NCBI RefSeq assembly: GCF_002858865.1
Contig: NZ_PJRR01000025.1
Coordinates: forward strand, 150,031 to 214,030
Length of the DNA: 64,000 nucleotides
Reading direction: 5' to 3'
Source of the DNA: Caulobacter vibrioides
Lineage (GTDB): Bacteria > Pseudomonadota > Alphaproteobacteria > Caulobacterales > Caulobacteraceae
Of this stretch, positions 9,810 to 16,563 are shown piece by piece. The position numbers and the translations under genes were made by a program. The stretch's first letter is position 1, and every line of letters starts with the position of its first letter. The notes under the pieces are model-generated. The model worked only from the letters and a program-made list of their open reading frames with translations. It had not been told where the DNA came from and did not search any database.

Positions 9810-10075
9810 CACACGTTCAGGCTCAGCGGCGGGCGACGCGTTGCGCGCCTTTGCTCGGCGAGGCGGCGAAGGCGGCGGTCTTCCGCCCAGGGGATCAATA
9901 AGCCGACCAAGATTGCGAGCACGAAGATCGTGGACAGCCAGAGAAACTCCGCCGTGGCGATCTCGCCGTCGCGCAGCTTCAGTGCGTTGTGAACAAGCGA
10001 CGCCCCCGCGATCATCGGGAGGTAAAACCACCCGGCAAAACGACGAAATCGCCTGCGCTTCTCAGCCTCGGTCAT
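9809..10075 (-). CDS. small two-span membrane protein, unknown function
   Basis: An 88-residue protein starting MTEAEKRRRFRRFAGW, with two hydrophobic segments (about 13-30 and 43-63) and an Arg-rich C-terminus (EDRRLRRLAEQRR). It is coupled to the next gene by a TGATG overlap. The pair is similar in size and layout (basic start, two spans), so they may be paralogues or subunits of one small membrane complex. No family recognised. Confidence 0.6.
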   Translation of the reverse strand: MTEAEKRRRFRRFAGWFYLPMIAGASLVHNALKLRDGEIATAEFLWLSTIFVLAILVGLLIPWAEDRRLRRLAEQRRATRRPPLSLNV

Positions 10076-10135
10076 GTCCGCAGGATCGCGAACAACAGCC
10101 CGATTGTCTATCGTAGAAATGCGCGTTTTACGCGA

Positions 10136-10966
10136 TCAGCCGCCCAGGATCGCCGGCTGGAACAGCCCGGCGGGCGAGGCTGTGAAGACCTCATAGCCGT
10201 CTTCCGTCACGCCGATCGAGTGCTCGCACTGGGCCGACAGCGACTTGTCGCGGGTCACGGCGGTCCAGCCGTCGTTCAGCACCTTCACGGCGGGCTTGCC
10301 CAGATTCACCATCGGCTCGACGGTGAAGAACATGCCGGGCTTGAGCACCGCGCCCTGGCCGGGGCGGCCAAAGTGCAGGATGTTCGGGGCGTCGTGGAAC
10401 ACGCGGCCCAGGCCATGGCCGCAGAAGTCGCGCACGACGCTGCAGCGCTGGGCCTCGACGTAGGACTGGATGGCGTGGCCGATGTCGCCGAGCGTGGCGC
10501 CGGGCTTCACGGCCTCGAGGCCGCGCCGCATGCCCTCATAGGTGATCTCGACCAGGCGGCGGGCGCGGGGGCCCACTTCGCCGACGCCGTACATGCGCGA
10601 GGTGTCGCCGTGCCAGCCGTCGACAATGGCGGTGACGTCGATATTGACGATGTCGCCTTCCTTCAGGGCCCAGTCGCCGGGAATGCCGTGGCAAACGACG
10701 TGGTTGCGCGAGATGCAGACGGTCTTGGGATAGCCGCGATAGTAGAGGCAGGCGGGCAGGCCGCCGTTGTCCAGAATGAACTCGCGGGCCAACCGGTCCA
10801 GTTCGTCAGACGAAACGCCCGGCTGGACGTGCGGGATCAGCATGTCCAGGCACTCGGCGGCCAGCTTGCCGGCCTTGCGCATGCCCTCGAAGTCCTCGGC
10901 CTTGTGCAGCTTGATCTGACCCGTGCGGGTCTCGGCTTCGATCTCGAGGGCGTTATCCAGGGTCAT
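10136..10966 (-). CDS. map: methionine aminopeptidase, type I
   Basis: Removes the initiator Met from nascent proteins; cytoplasmic. 276 residues. The dinuclear metal ligands are visible in order: Asp in IVNIDVTAIVDGWHGDTS (two Asp), His in CGHGLGRVFHDAP, Glu in FFTVEPMV and Glu in QCEHSIGV. The roughly 20-residue N-terminal extension before KAEDFEGMRKAGKLA is normal for alphaproteobacterial enzymes. Confidence 0.96.
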   Translation of the reverse strand: MTLDNALEIEAETRTGQIKLHKAEDFEGMRKAGKLAAECLDMLIPHVQPGVSSDELDRLAREFILDNGGLPACLYYRGYPKTVCISRNHVVCHGIPGDWALKEGDIVNIDVTAIVDGWHGDTSRMYGVGEVGPRARRLVEITYEGMRRGLEAVKPGATLGDIGHAIQSYVEAQRCSVVRDFCGHGLGRVFHDAPNILHFGRPGQGAVLKPGMFFTVEPMVNLGKPAVKVLNDGWTAVTRDKSLSAQCEHSIGVTEDGYEVFTASPAGLFQPAILGG

Positions 10967-11093
10967 GCTTTGCTCGGGCGCGCGTCGCCGCGAAGGGCGG
11001 CGAAGGGGTCTGCTACAAGGGGCTATGTCGCGATCATAGCATAAAAGTTCAATAGACGTCGCCTGTTGGCCGCGACCTTTCGGCTCGAAACCC

Positions 11094-11483
11094 TCAGCCC
11101 GGGCGGACCCGCCGTACGACGTCGGTCCCCGCCTTGAGTTCCTTGACGAAGCTGGCGTCCAGGGTCGTGGGCTGGTCGCGGCGCACGCGGCACACGCCCT
11201 TGTAGCGCGTCACCCGGCCGCTTTCCTTCTCGGTGACGTCGGCGGTGAACTTGACGTCCCATTCGCCCGGACGGCCGGTGGGCTGGGGGTCCATGTCGTT
11301 GGAGGTGACGCCGGCGATCTCTTTCAGACCGAACCGCTCCTCCAGCTTGCTGGTGCAGGTCTTGAACGCAAACACCGCCCGCAGGCCGATGATGAAGCCG
11401 CCCTCGGGCTTGCCGGGGTCGGATGGGCCGCACGACGCGAGGGCCAGCCCCGCGACAGCGAGCGCCAGAACGATCTTCCTCAT
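11094..11483 (-). CDS. small predicted lipoprotein, unknown function
   Basis: A 129-residue protein with a lipoprotein signal (MRKIVLALAVAGLALASC, lipobox LASC with Cys18), then FIIGLRAVFAFKTCTSKLEERFG and a beta-rich, Arg/Lys-rich remainder with two further Cys. It sits between map and the next orphan gene. I do not recognise the family. Confidence 0.6.
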   Translation of the reverse strand: MRKIVLALAVAGLALASCGPSDPGKPEGGFIIGLRAVFAFKTCTSKLEERFGLKEIAGVTSNDMDPQPTGRPGEWDVKFTADVTEKESGRVTRYKGVCRVRRDQPTTLDASFVKELKAGTDVVRRVRPG

Positions 11484-11572
11484 GCGATCCCCATTTCGCG
11501 AGCCTCCAGAAGGGGTAGCTCAGCGGGCGCGAAATGCAGCTTAAATCGCTGTTAGGTGGGGCGTAGCGGGTG

Positions 11573-12001
11573 TCAACTGCTAGGACAGGGTGCCGGAAGC
11601 GGCGGCAAGTTGTACTCGGGGTCCCGCTTCAGGTAGGGCTGGCATACGCGCTCAATAGCCATTGAGGTAACCATTTCCGGGCGTAAGCATTTGAATTGAG
11701 CATAGCCATAGTAATTGCTGACGATGGTGTCGAGAAGGACGTAGTCCAAGTTGCCGGATTCGATACAGGTCAATTGATTGGCTTTGAAGGTGGCTACGTA
11801 ACTTGGATCGCCATGCGCGGGCATGGCTCGAAAGCGCGCCACGCGGATATAATCTTCGAAAAACGGCACCTTCTTGGCTGTCGATGCTGAAAGCCAATAC
11901 TTGCTGTAATCCTGGATTTGTCCTTGGGCCCAGGCGACCGAGGCAAGAGCGGTAGCGATAAGAGCCAGGCCAGCAAGCGCTTTCAAGAAAATCTCCCCCA
12001 A
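11573..12001 (-). CDS. small exported protein of atypical composition, unknown function
   Basis: A 142-residue protein with a signal peptide (MGEIFLKALAGLALIATALA, cleavage near AWAQ at 25-26) and a mature part rich in Tyr and Phe with three Cys (LTCIESG, FKCLRPE, ERVCQPY) plus one at the C-terminus (APCPSS), which could form two disulphides. Its GC is visibly lower than the flanking map and sfsA genes and its codons often end in A or T, which suggests recent acquisition. No family recognised. Confidence 0.6.
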   Translation of the reverse strand: MGEIFLKALAGLALIATALASVAWAQGQIQDYSKYWLSASTAKKVPFFEDYIRVARFRAMPAHGDPSYVATFKANQLTCIESGNLDYVLLDTIVSNYYGYAQFKCLRPEMVTSMAIERVCQPYLKRDPEYNLPPLPAPCPSS

Positions 12002-12018
12002 ATGTTTCGCGCTAAGGT

Positions 12019-12729
12019 TTAGAAATCTCGATGTTTCAGGTCAATCCGCCGCGCGATCCGCACCGCCTGCGTCCCCATCTCACACGCATAGACCAGCACC
12101 TCCACCCCCGCCCGCGCCGCCGCGTCCAGCCCCGCCGCGAACGCCGGGTCGAGCTCCGCGCAGGCGCTGAAGGTCTCGCAGTCCTCGCGCTGGACGACGA
12201 ACAGCACCACGGCCCGGTGGCCCTCGCGGACCTGGGCGGAAAGGTCCTCCAGGTGCCGGGTCGAGCGCTGCGCCTTGCAGTCAGGAAACTCCGCCAGGCC
12301 CGGGGTGCGCGAGAAGTGGCAGTTCTTGACCTCCAGCCAGCAGGGCGGTCGGTCCGGGTGGGTCAGCAGGAAGTCGACGCGGCTGGCCTCAGCATACTTC
12401 ACCTCGGGCTTGATCGTCGCATAGCCTGTAAGCTCGGGGAGGGCGTCCGCCGCCAGGGCCTCGGCCACCAGCTTGTTGGGCAGCAGGGTGTTTATCCCCA
12501 CCAGCGCGTTTCCTTGCTCGACCATCTGCAGGGTGTAGGCCAGCTTGCGCTTGGGATCGTCCGACCATGAGACCCAGGCGCCTTGGCCTGCGTCCTTCAC
12601 CCCCAGCATGGCCCCCGGATTGGGGCAGTGGGCGGTGATCTCCTGGCCGTCGTCCAGTACGAGGTCGGCGAAGAACCGCTTGTAGCGGCTCACCAGACGA
12701 CCATGGATCAGCGGTTGCGGCAGCAGCAT
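12019..12729 (-). CDS. sfsA: SfsA family protein (sugar fermentation stimulation)
   Basis: About 236 residues from [19 protein letters not shown]. The N-terminal OB-like part includes [10 protein letters not shown]; the C-terminal nuclease-like fold has [20 protein letters not shown], with the Asp...Glu-x-Lys arrangement of that fold. The frame is open to 12792, but the extra 21 residues overlap a dispersed repeat, so ATG 12729 is preferred. Biochemical role is not established. Neighbouring map and radC is typical of alphaproteobacteria. Confidence 0.9.
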   Translation of the reverse strand: MLLPQPLIHGRLVSRYKRFFADLVLDDGQEITAHCPNPGAMLGVKDAGQGAWVSWSDDPKRKLAYTLQMVEQGNALVGINTLLPNKLVAEALAADALPELTGYATIKPEVKYAEASRVDFLLTHPDRPPCWLEVKNCHFSRTPGLAEFPDCKAQRSTRHLEDLSAQVREGHRAVVLFVVQREDCETFSACAELDPAFAAGLDAAARAGVEVLVYACEMGTQAVRIARRIDLKHRDF

Positions 12730-12776
12730 GCGAGGCCTAAGTCGGGCTGAGAGAAGTCGCTTGGCTTTGCGGAAAT

Positions 12777-12860
12777 CCTCGTCCTTCGACAAGCTCAGGA
12801 TGAGGATTTCTGGTCGAACCGACTGAAGTAGCCCTCACCCTGAGCCTGTCGAAGGGCGAG
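12777..12860. repeat. intergenic palindromic repeat, family C copy 1
   Basis: CTCGTCCTTCGACAAGCTCAGGATGAG at the left pairs imperfectly with CTCACCCTGAGCCTGTCGAAGG at the right; the motif is the CTTCGA / CTCAGG type palindrome also found at 22700-22802. It fills the space between the divergent sfsA and the CinA-like gene, so their promoters must lie within or next to it. Confidence 0.7.
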
Positions 12861-12883
12861 GGCGGTCCCTGGGAGAGAAAGAC

Positions 12884-13642
12884 ATGGTCGATCGTGTAAC
12901 CGCCGCCGTGATGATCATCGGCGACGAGATCCTCTCGGGCCGCACCCAGGACACCAACCTCTCGGCCATCGCCAAGTATCTGGCGACCTATGGCGTGGAT
13001 CTGTGCGAAGCGCGCGTGGTGCCCGATGTCGAGCAGGAGATCATCGATGCGGTGAACGCCCTGCGCACCAGGTACGACTACGTCATCACCACCGGTGGCA
13101 TTGGCCCCACCCACGACGACATCACCGCCGACTCGATCGCCAAGGCGTTTGGCGTCACCGCGCCCGAGCATCCCGAGATCATGGCCATGCTGCGCGAGCG
13201 CTGGGGCGAGCCGAACGCCGCCCGCCGCCGCATGGCGCACGTGCCCGAGGGCGGCAGCCTGGTGAAGAACCCCGTGCAGGGGCCGCCCGGCTTCCAGAAG
13301 GACAACGTGTTCGTCCTGGCCGGGGTGCCGGCGATCATGCGCGGCATGCTGGAGGATGTGGGTCCGCGCCTGCGCACCGGCGCTGTGGTGCTGGCCAAGA
13401 CAGTGCGGGTGACCGGCACGGGCGAGGGCGTCATCGCCGCGCCGCTGGAAGCGGTGGCCAAGGCCCACCCGGACATGTCGCTGGGCAGCTATCCGTTCTT
13501 CGCGCCGCCGGATGTCTATGGCGCGAACCTCGTCCTGCGCGGCCGCGACGCGGCGGAGCTGGACACCGCGGTGAGCGAGCTGATCTCGGCCCTGGCCGAA
13601 GCGGGCGCCAAGAACGTCGAGCTTTTGGCCGATCCGGCCTGA
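12884..13642 (+). CDS. CinA-like molybdopterin-binding-fold protein
   Basis: A 252-residue protein consisting of one MoaB/Mog-type domain, recognised by IIGDEILSGRTQDTN near residue 10 and TTGGIGPTHDDIT near residue 69. It matches the N-terminal half of CinA; the C-terminal nicotinamide-nucleotide amidase half is absent, so it should not deamidate NMN. Family members of this size are often labelled competence/damage-inducible protein A; true function is uncertain. Confidence 0.85.
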   Translation: MVDRVTAAVMIIGDEILSGRTQDTNLSAIAKYLATYGVDLCEARVVPDVEQEIIDAVNALRTRYDYVITTGGIGPTHDDITADSIAKAFGVTAPEHPEIMAMLRERWGEPNAARRRMAHVPEGGSLVKNPVQGPPGFQKDNVFVLAGVPAIMRGMLEDVGPRLRTGAVVLAKTVRVTGTGEGVIAAPLEAVAKAHPDMSLGSYPFFAPPDVYGANLVLRGRDAAELDTAVSELISALAEAGAKNVELLADPA

Positions 13643-13645
13643 TCG

Positions 13646-14044
13646 CTACTCCTGGCCGGCGATCGCGCGGGCCAGATCCAGCAGGTGCTTGCGCATACCC
13701 ACCGACTCGATGGCCGAGAAGGCGCGGGCCAGATCCGGACCACCGGGCAGCGACCAGAAGCTGGCCATCTCGTTGGCCAGTTCGGCGGCGGTGCCGTCGA
13801 CACCCTCCGGATCCTCAAGGCCCTCGAAGAAAAATGCTACCGGTGTCTTCAAGAACATGGCTGCGCCATGCAGTTTGCTGGCGCTGATCCGGTTGGATCC
13901 GCCTTCGTACTTCTGAACTTGCTGGAAGGTCAGGCCCAGGGCGTCGGCGAGCGCTTGCTGGGAATAGCCCAGGTCCTTGCGACGCATACGCAAACGGCGA
14001 CCGACGTGGATGTCGACGGGATCGGGAGACTTGTCTTCAGCCAT
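13646..14044 (-). CDS. XRE-family helix-turn-helix regulator
   Basis: A 132-residue protein with a Cro/CI-type helix-turn-helix at about residues 16-70 (GRRLRMRRKDLGYSQQALAD ... QVQKYEGGSNRISASKL) and a C-terminal helical part. This is the layout of a widespread alphaproteobacterial regulator family. ATG 14044 gives MAEDKSPDPVDIHVG, the natural beginning; longer in-frame starts are not supported. Converges with the CinA-like gene. Targets unknown. Confidence 0.88.
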   Translation of the reverse strand: MAEDKSPDPVDIHVGRRLRMRRKDLGYSQQALADALGLTFQQVQKYEGGSNRISASKLHGAAMFLKTPVAFFFEGLEDPEGVDGTAAELANEMASFWSLPGGPDLARAFSAIESVGMRKHLLDLARAIAGQE

Positions 14045-14145
14045 TCTACGAAACTCGAAACGCCACGGGGAAGCGACAGTGAGCGGCCGCACGAGGAATT
14101 CGACCAAGGTTATCTTGACCGGAGTCGAGGGCGTCTGAAACGACT

Positions 14146-14153
14146 ATTCTAGC
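14146..14153 (-). promoter_or_regulatory. possible -10 element upstream of the XRE gene
   Basis: On the minus strand this reads GCTAGAAT, close to the Caulobacter housekeeping -10 consensus GCTANAWC, about 100 bp before the XRE start and in a locally AT-rich stretch. No good -35 is evident. Confidence 0.3.
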
Positions 14154-14212
14154 TTATTATGATTATTCCCCAAAGGCGAGAACTGTACTTCCTGGCTCGT
14201 CTGTGGGTTGGC

Positions 14213-14297
14213 TGGTAGGGACGGTGGGACTCGAACCCACACGGATTGCTCCAACGGATTTTAAGTCCGGCGCGTCTACCGATTCCGCCACGTCCCC
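14213..14297 (-). tRNA. tRNA-Leu (anticodon UAA)
   Basis: The minus strand gives an 85-nt tRNA beginning GGGGACGTGGCGGAATCGGT and ending CGTCCCTACCA, with CCA encoded. The acceptor stem pairs GGGGACG with CGTCCCT (first pair G-U), the D loop has GGTAGACGC, the anticodon loop is CTTAAAA (anticodon TAA), there is a long variable arm as expected for class II Leu, and the T arm GTGGGTTCGAGTCCCAC is canonical. Confidence 0.97.
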
Positions 14298-14352
14298 GTG
14301 CAGGTGATCCCATAGGCGATCGCTGCGGTTGGGTCGAGGGCGACGTTGTTTG

Positions 14353-14368
14353 CCCGGCGCGCGCCGGG
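14353..14368. repeat. 16-bp perfect palindrome
   Basis: CCCGGCGCGCGCCGGG is its own complement. It lies between tRNA-Leu and the amidohydrolase gene, about 85 bp before that gene. It could be an operator or a chance GC-rich palindrome; nothing else supports a role. Confidence 0.3.
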
Positions 14369-14451
14369 ACCTCGTGCGAACCTGCGGTCGCGGGCAGGGG
14401 GCTCGACGGCGCGGTTCCGCGTGCTAGCGTCGGGGTTCAGGTTCGAAGGGA

Positions 14452-15750
14452 ATGCATGACATGCGTATGGGGATGAAGATCGCGACGCTGATGGCGGGCG
14501 CGGCGGTGGGTCTGGCCTTGGGCGGCGCGGCCAGCGCGGCCGAGATCAAGGCCGTCAGCGCTGCGCGCCTGCTGGACGTGGCGAGCGGCAAGTATGTCGA
14601 CAACCCCCTGGTCATCGTCACCGACGGCCGCATCACCAGCATCGGCAAGAAGGGCGACGCGGTTCCGGCCGGCGCCACGGCCGTCGACCTGCCCGGCGCG
14701 ACCCTGCTGCCGGGTCTGATCGACATGCACGTGCACCTCGACAGCCTGGCCGAGGTGGGCGGCTATAACAGCCTCGAATACAGCGACCGCTTCTGGAGCG
14801 TGGTGCAGACCGCCAACGCCAAGAAGACGCTGGAGGCCGGCTTTACGACGGTGCGCAATGTCGGCGCGGCCGACTATGACGATGTGGGCCTGCGCGAGGC
14901 CATCGATGCGGGCTATGTGCCCGGTCCCCGGATCGTCACCGCCGCCATCTCGTTCGGCGCCACCGGCGGTCACTGCGACTCGACCTTCTTCCCGCCGTCG
15001 ATGGACCAGAAGAACCCCTTCAACAGCGATAGCCCGGACGAGGCGCGCAAGGCCGTGCGGACGCTGAAGAAGTACGGCGCCCAGGTGATCAAGATCTGCG
15101 CTACGGGCGGGGTCTTCTCGCGCGGTAACGAGCCCGGCCAGCAGCAGCTGACCTATGAGGAGATGAAGGCCGTCGTCGACGAGGCGCACATGGCCGGCAT
15201 CAAGGTCGCCGCCCACGCCCACGGCGCCTCGGGCATCCGCGAGGCGGTGCGGGCCGGGGTCGACACCATCGAGCACGCCAGCCTTGTCGACGACGAGGGC
15301 ATCAAGCTGGCCGTCCAGAAGGGCGCCTACTTCTCGATGGACATCTACAACACCGACTACACCCAGGCCGAGGGCAAGAAGAACGGCGTCCTGGAAGACA
15401 ATCTGCGCAAGGACCGCGACATCGGCGAGCTGCAGCGCGAGAACTTCCGCAAGGCGCTGAAGGCCGGGGTGAAGATGGTCTACGGCACTGACGCCGGTAT
15501 CTATCCGCACGGCGACAACGCCAAGCAGTTCGCGGTGATGGTCCGCTATGGCGCCACGCCGCTGCAGGCGATCCAGTCGGCGACCCTGACCGCCGCCGAG
15601 GCGCTTGGCCGCAGCAAGGATGTCGGCCAGGTGGCGGTGGGCCGCTATGGCGACATGATCGCGGTGGCCGGCGATCCGCTGGCCGACGTCACCACCCTGG
15701 AAAAGCCGGTCTTCGTGATGAAGGGCGGCGCGGTGGTGAAGGCCCCGTAG
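14452..15750 (+). CDS. exported metal-dependent amidohydrolase (Xaa-Pro dipeptidase-like)
   Basis: A 432-residue amidohydrolase-superfamily enzyme with a signal peptide (cleavage near GGAASA-AE), so periplasmic. Metal-site elements in order: H-x-H in GLIDMHVHLD, a Lys in VIKICATGG likely carbamylated to bridge two metals, His in VAAHAHG, His in IEHASLV and Asp in YGTDAGIYPHG. Members of this branch are often labelled Xaa-Pro dipeptidase, but characterised Caulobacter relatives act on dipeptides or carboxy-terminal residues other than proline, so the label should not be read as proline-specific. ATG 14452 or 14461 are both possible starts. Confidence 0.85.
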   Translation: MHDMRMGMKIATLMAGAAVGLALGGAASAAEIKAVSAARLLDVASGKYVDNPLVIVTDGRITSIGKKGDAVPAGATAVDLPGATLLPGLIDMHVHLDSLAEVGGYNSLEYSDRFWSVVQTANAKKTLEAGFTTVRNVGAADYDDVGLREAIDAGYVPGPRIVTAAISFGATGGHCDSTFFPPSMDQKNPFNSDSPDEARKAVRTLKKYGAQVIKICATGGVFSRGNEPGQQQLTYEEMKAVVDEAHMAGIKVAAHAHGASGIREAVRAGVDTIEHASLVDDEGIKLAVQKGAYFSMDIYNTDYTQAEGKKNGVLEDNLRKDRDIGELQRENFRKALKAGVKMVYGTDAGIYPHGDNAKQFAVMVRYGATPLQAIQSATLTAAEALGRSKDVGQVAVGRYGDMIAVAGDPLADVTTLEKPVFVMKGGAVVKAP

Positions 15751-15824
15751 GCGCTTGGTGGCGTTCGGCGGGGCGGAGAAGTCTGACGGCCCATAGGGTG
15801 CGAGAGGCGATCTCACGCGACTTT

Positions 15825-15997
15825 CTCCTCCCCCATCGGGGGAGGGGGACCCGCGAACGCGGTTGGAGGGGGCTCGAACGGCGGGGTTCTATCCAGGGGG
15901 CGGGATGCGGGTTGACCTGATCCTGCGGTGGGCCTGACTCATCCGGCTGGCCCCTCCACCGCCGTTCGGCGGTCCCCCTCCCCCAGAGGGGGGGAGA
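15825..15997. repeat. intergenic palindromic repeat, family A copy 3
   Basis: Left arm CTCCTCCCCCATCGGGGGA with GGGGGACC pairs with GGTCCCCCTCCCCCAGAGGG on the right. Inside are GCGAACGCGGTTGGAGGGG and CCCCTCCACCGCCGTTCGGC modules. This accounts for much of the 492-bp gene-free space between 15750 and 16243. The rest (15998-16242) shows only a hairpin GCGCC-N6-GGCGC around 16207 and a TTGACG that could be a -35. Confidence 0.7.
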
Positions 15998-16242
15998 GAT
16001 ACGAAGCTTTTTCACCCGCGTGATTCCGGCGGGGCCGGCGCTGGTGGCCGATAACATTTCCCGCTGGAAACGATGTGGCGTCGAGGAAATCGAAATTCGC
16101 GCCTGGCGGCAAAAAAACGTGCGTGAGCGGCGTGTTTCGGGCTTCTGCGCGGCCAAAAACAGTTCCCTCTCGGCTCTTGTCCGCATAATCATGCCCTTCG
16201 ATTGACGCGCCGGATCAGGCGCGCGCTTCAGGTGAGGGCCCC

Positions 16243-16563
16243 ATGTTCCAGACGTCTTTCCGGCGCCGCGCGATCGCGCTGGCCGCCTCGGTCGCCTTCG
16301 CGGCTTTGTCCTCCGGCGCGGCGCTGGCCGCCGACGGCTATCAGGCGCCGCCCGCGCCGATCGCGCAGATTCTCGACGCCGCCCCGACGCCCAGCATCGC
16401 CGTCAGCCCCGACCGCAAGATCCTGGCGCAGCTGGGCCGCGAGAACCTGCCGTCGATCGCCGCCGTGTCCGAGCCGATCCTGCGGCTGGGCGGCTATCGC
16501 CTCAATCCGCGGAATAACGGCCCGATCGAGGCCCGTTCGGCCTGGATGAACGCCCTGTCGTGA
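16243..16563 (+). pseudogene. N-terminal piece of a frameshifted secreted S9 peptidase
   Basis: A 106-residue open frame starting at ATG 16243 (after GGTGAGGGCCCC) with a signal peptide (MFQTSFRRRAIALAASVAFA, cleavage near ALAAD). It then has family-typical sequence (PTPSIAVSPDRK ... EPILRLGGYRLNPRNNGP) that stops at TGA 16561. The next frame picks up four bases earlier at 16560 with TGKTRAVALP, a segment that directly continues this protein family. The two pieces together form one glutamyl-aminopeptidase-like prolyl oligopeptidase, so a small indel near 16555-16563 has split the gene. A sequencing error is an alternative. Confidence 0.7.

Noticed and set aside
14108..14451. Integration site at tRNA-Leu
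   Set aside because: No integrase, no duplicated tRNA 3' end and ordinary chromosomal genes on both sides.
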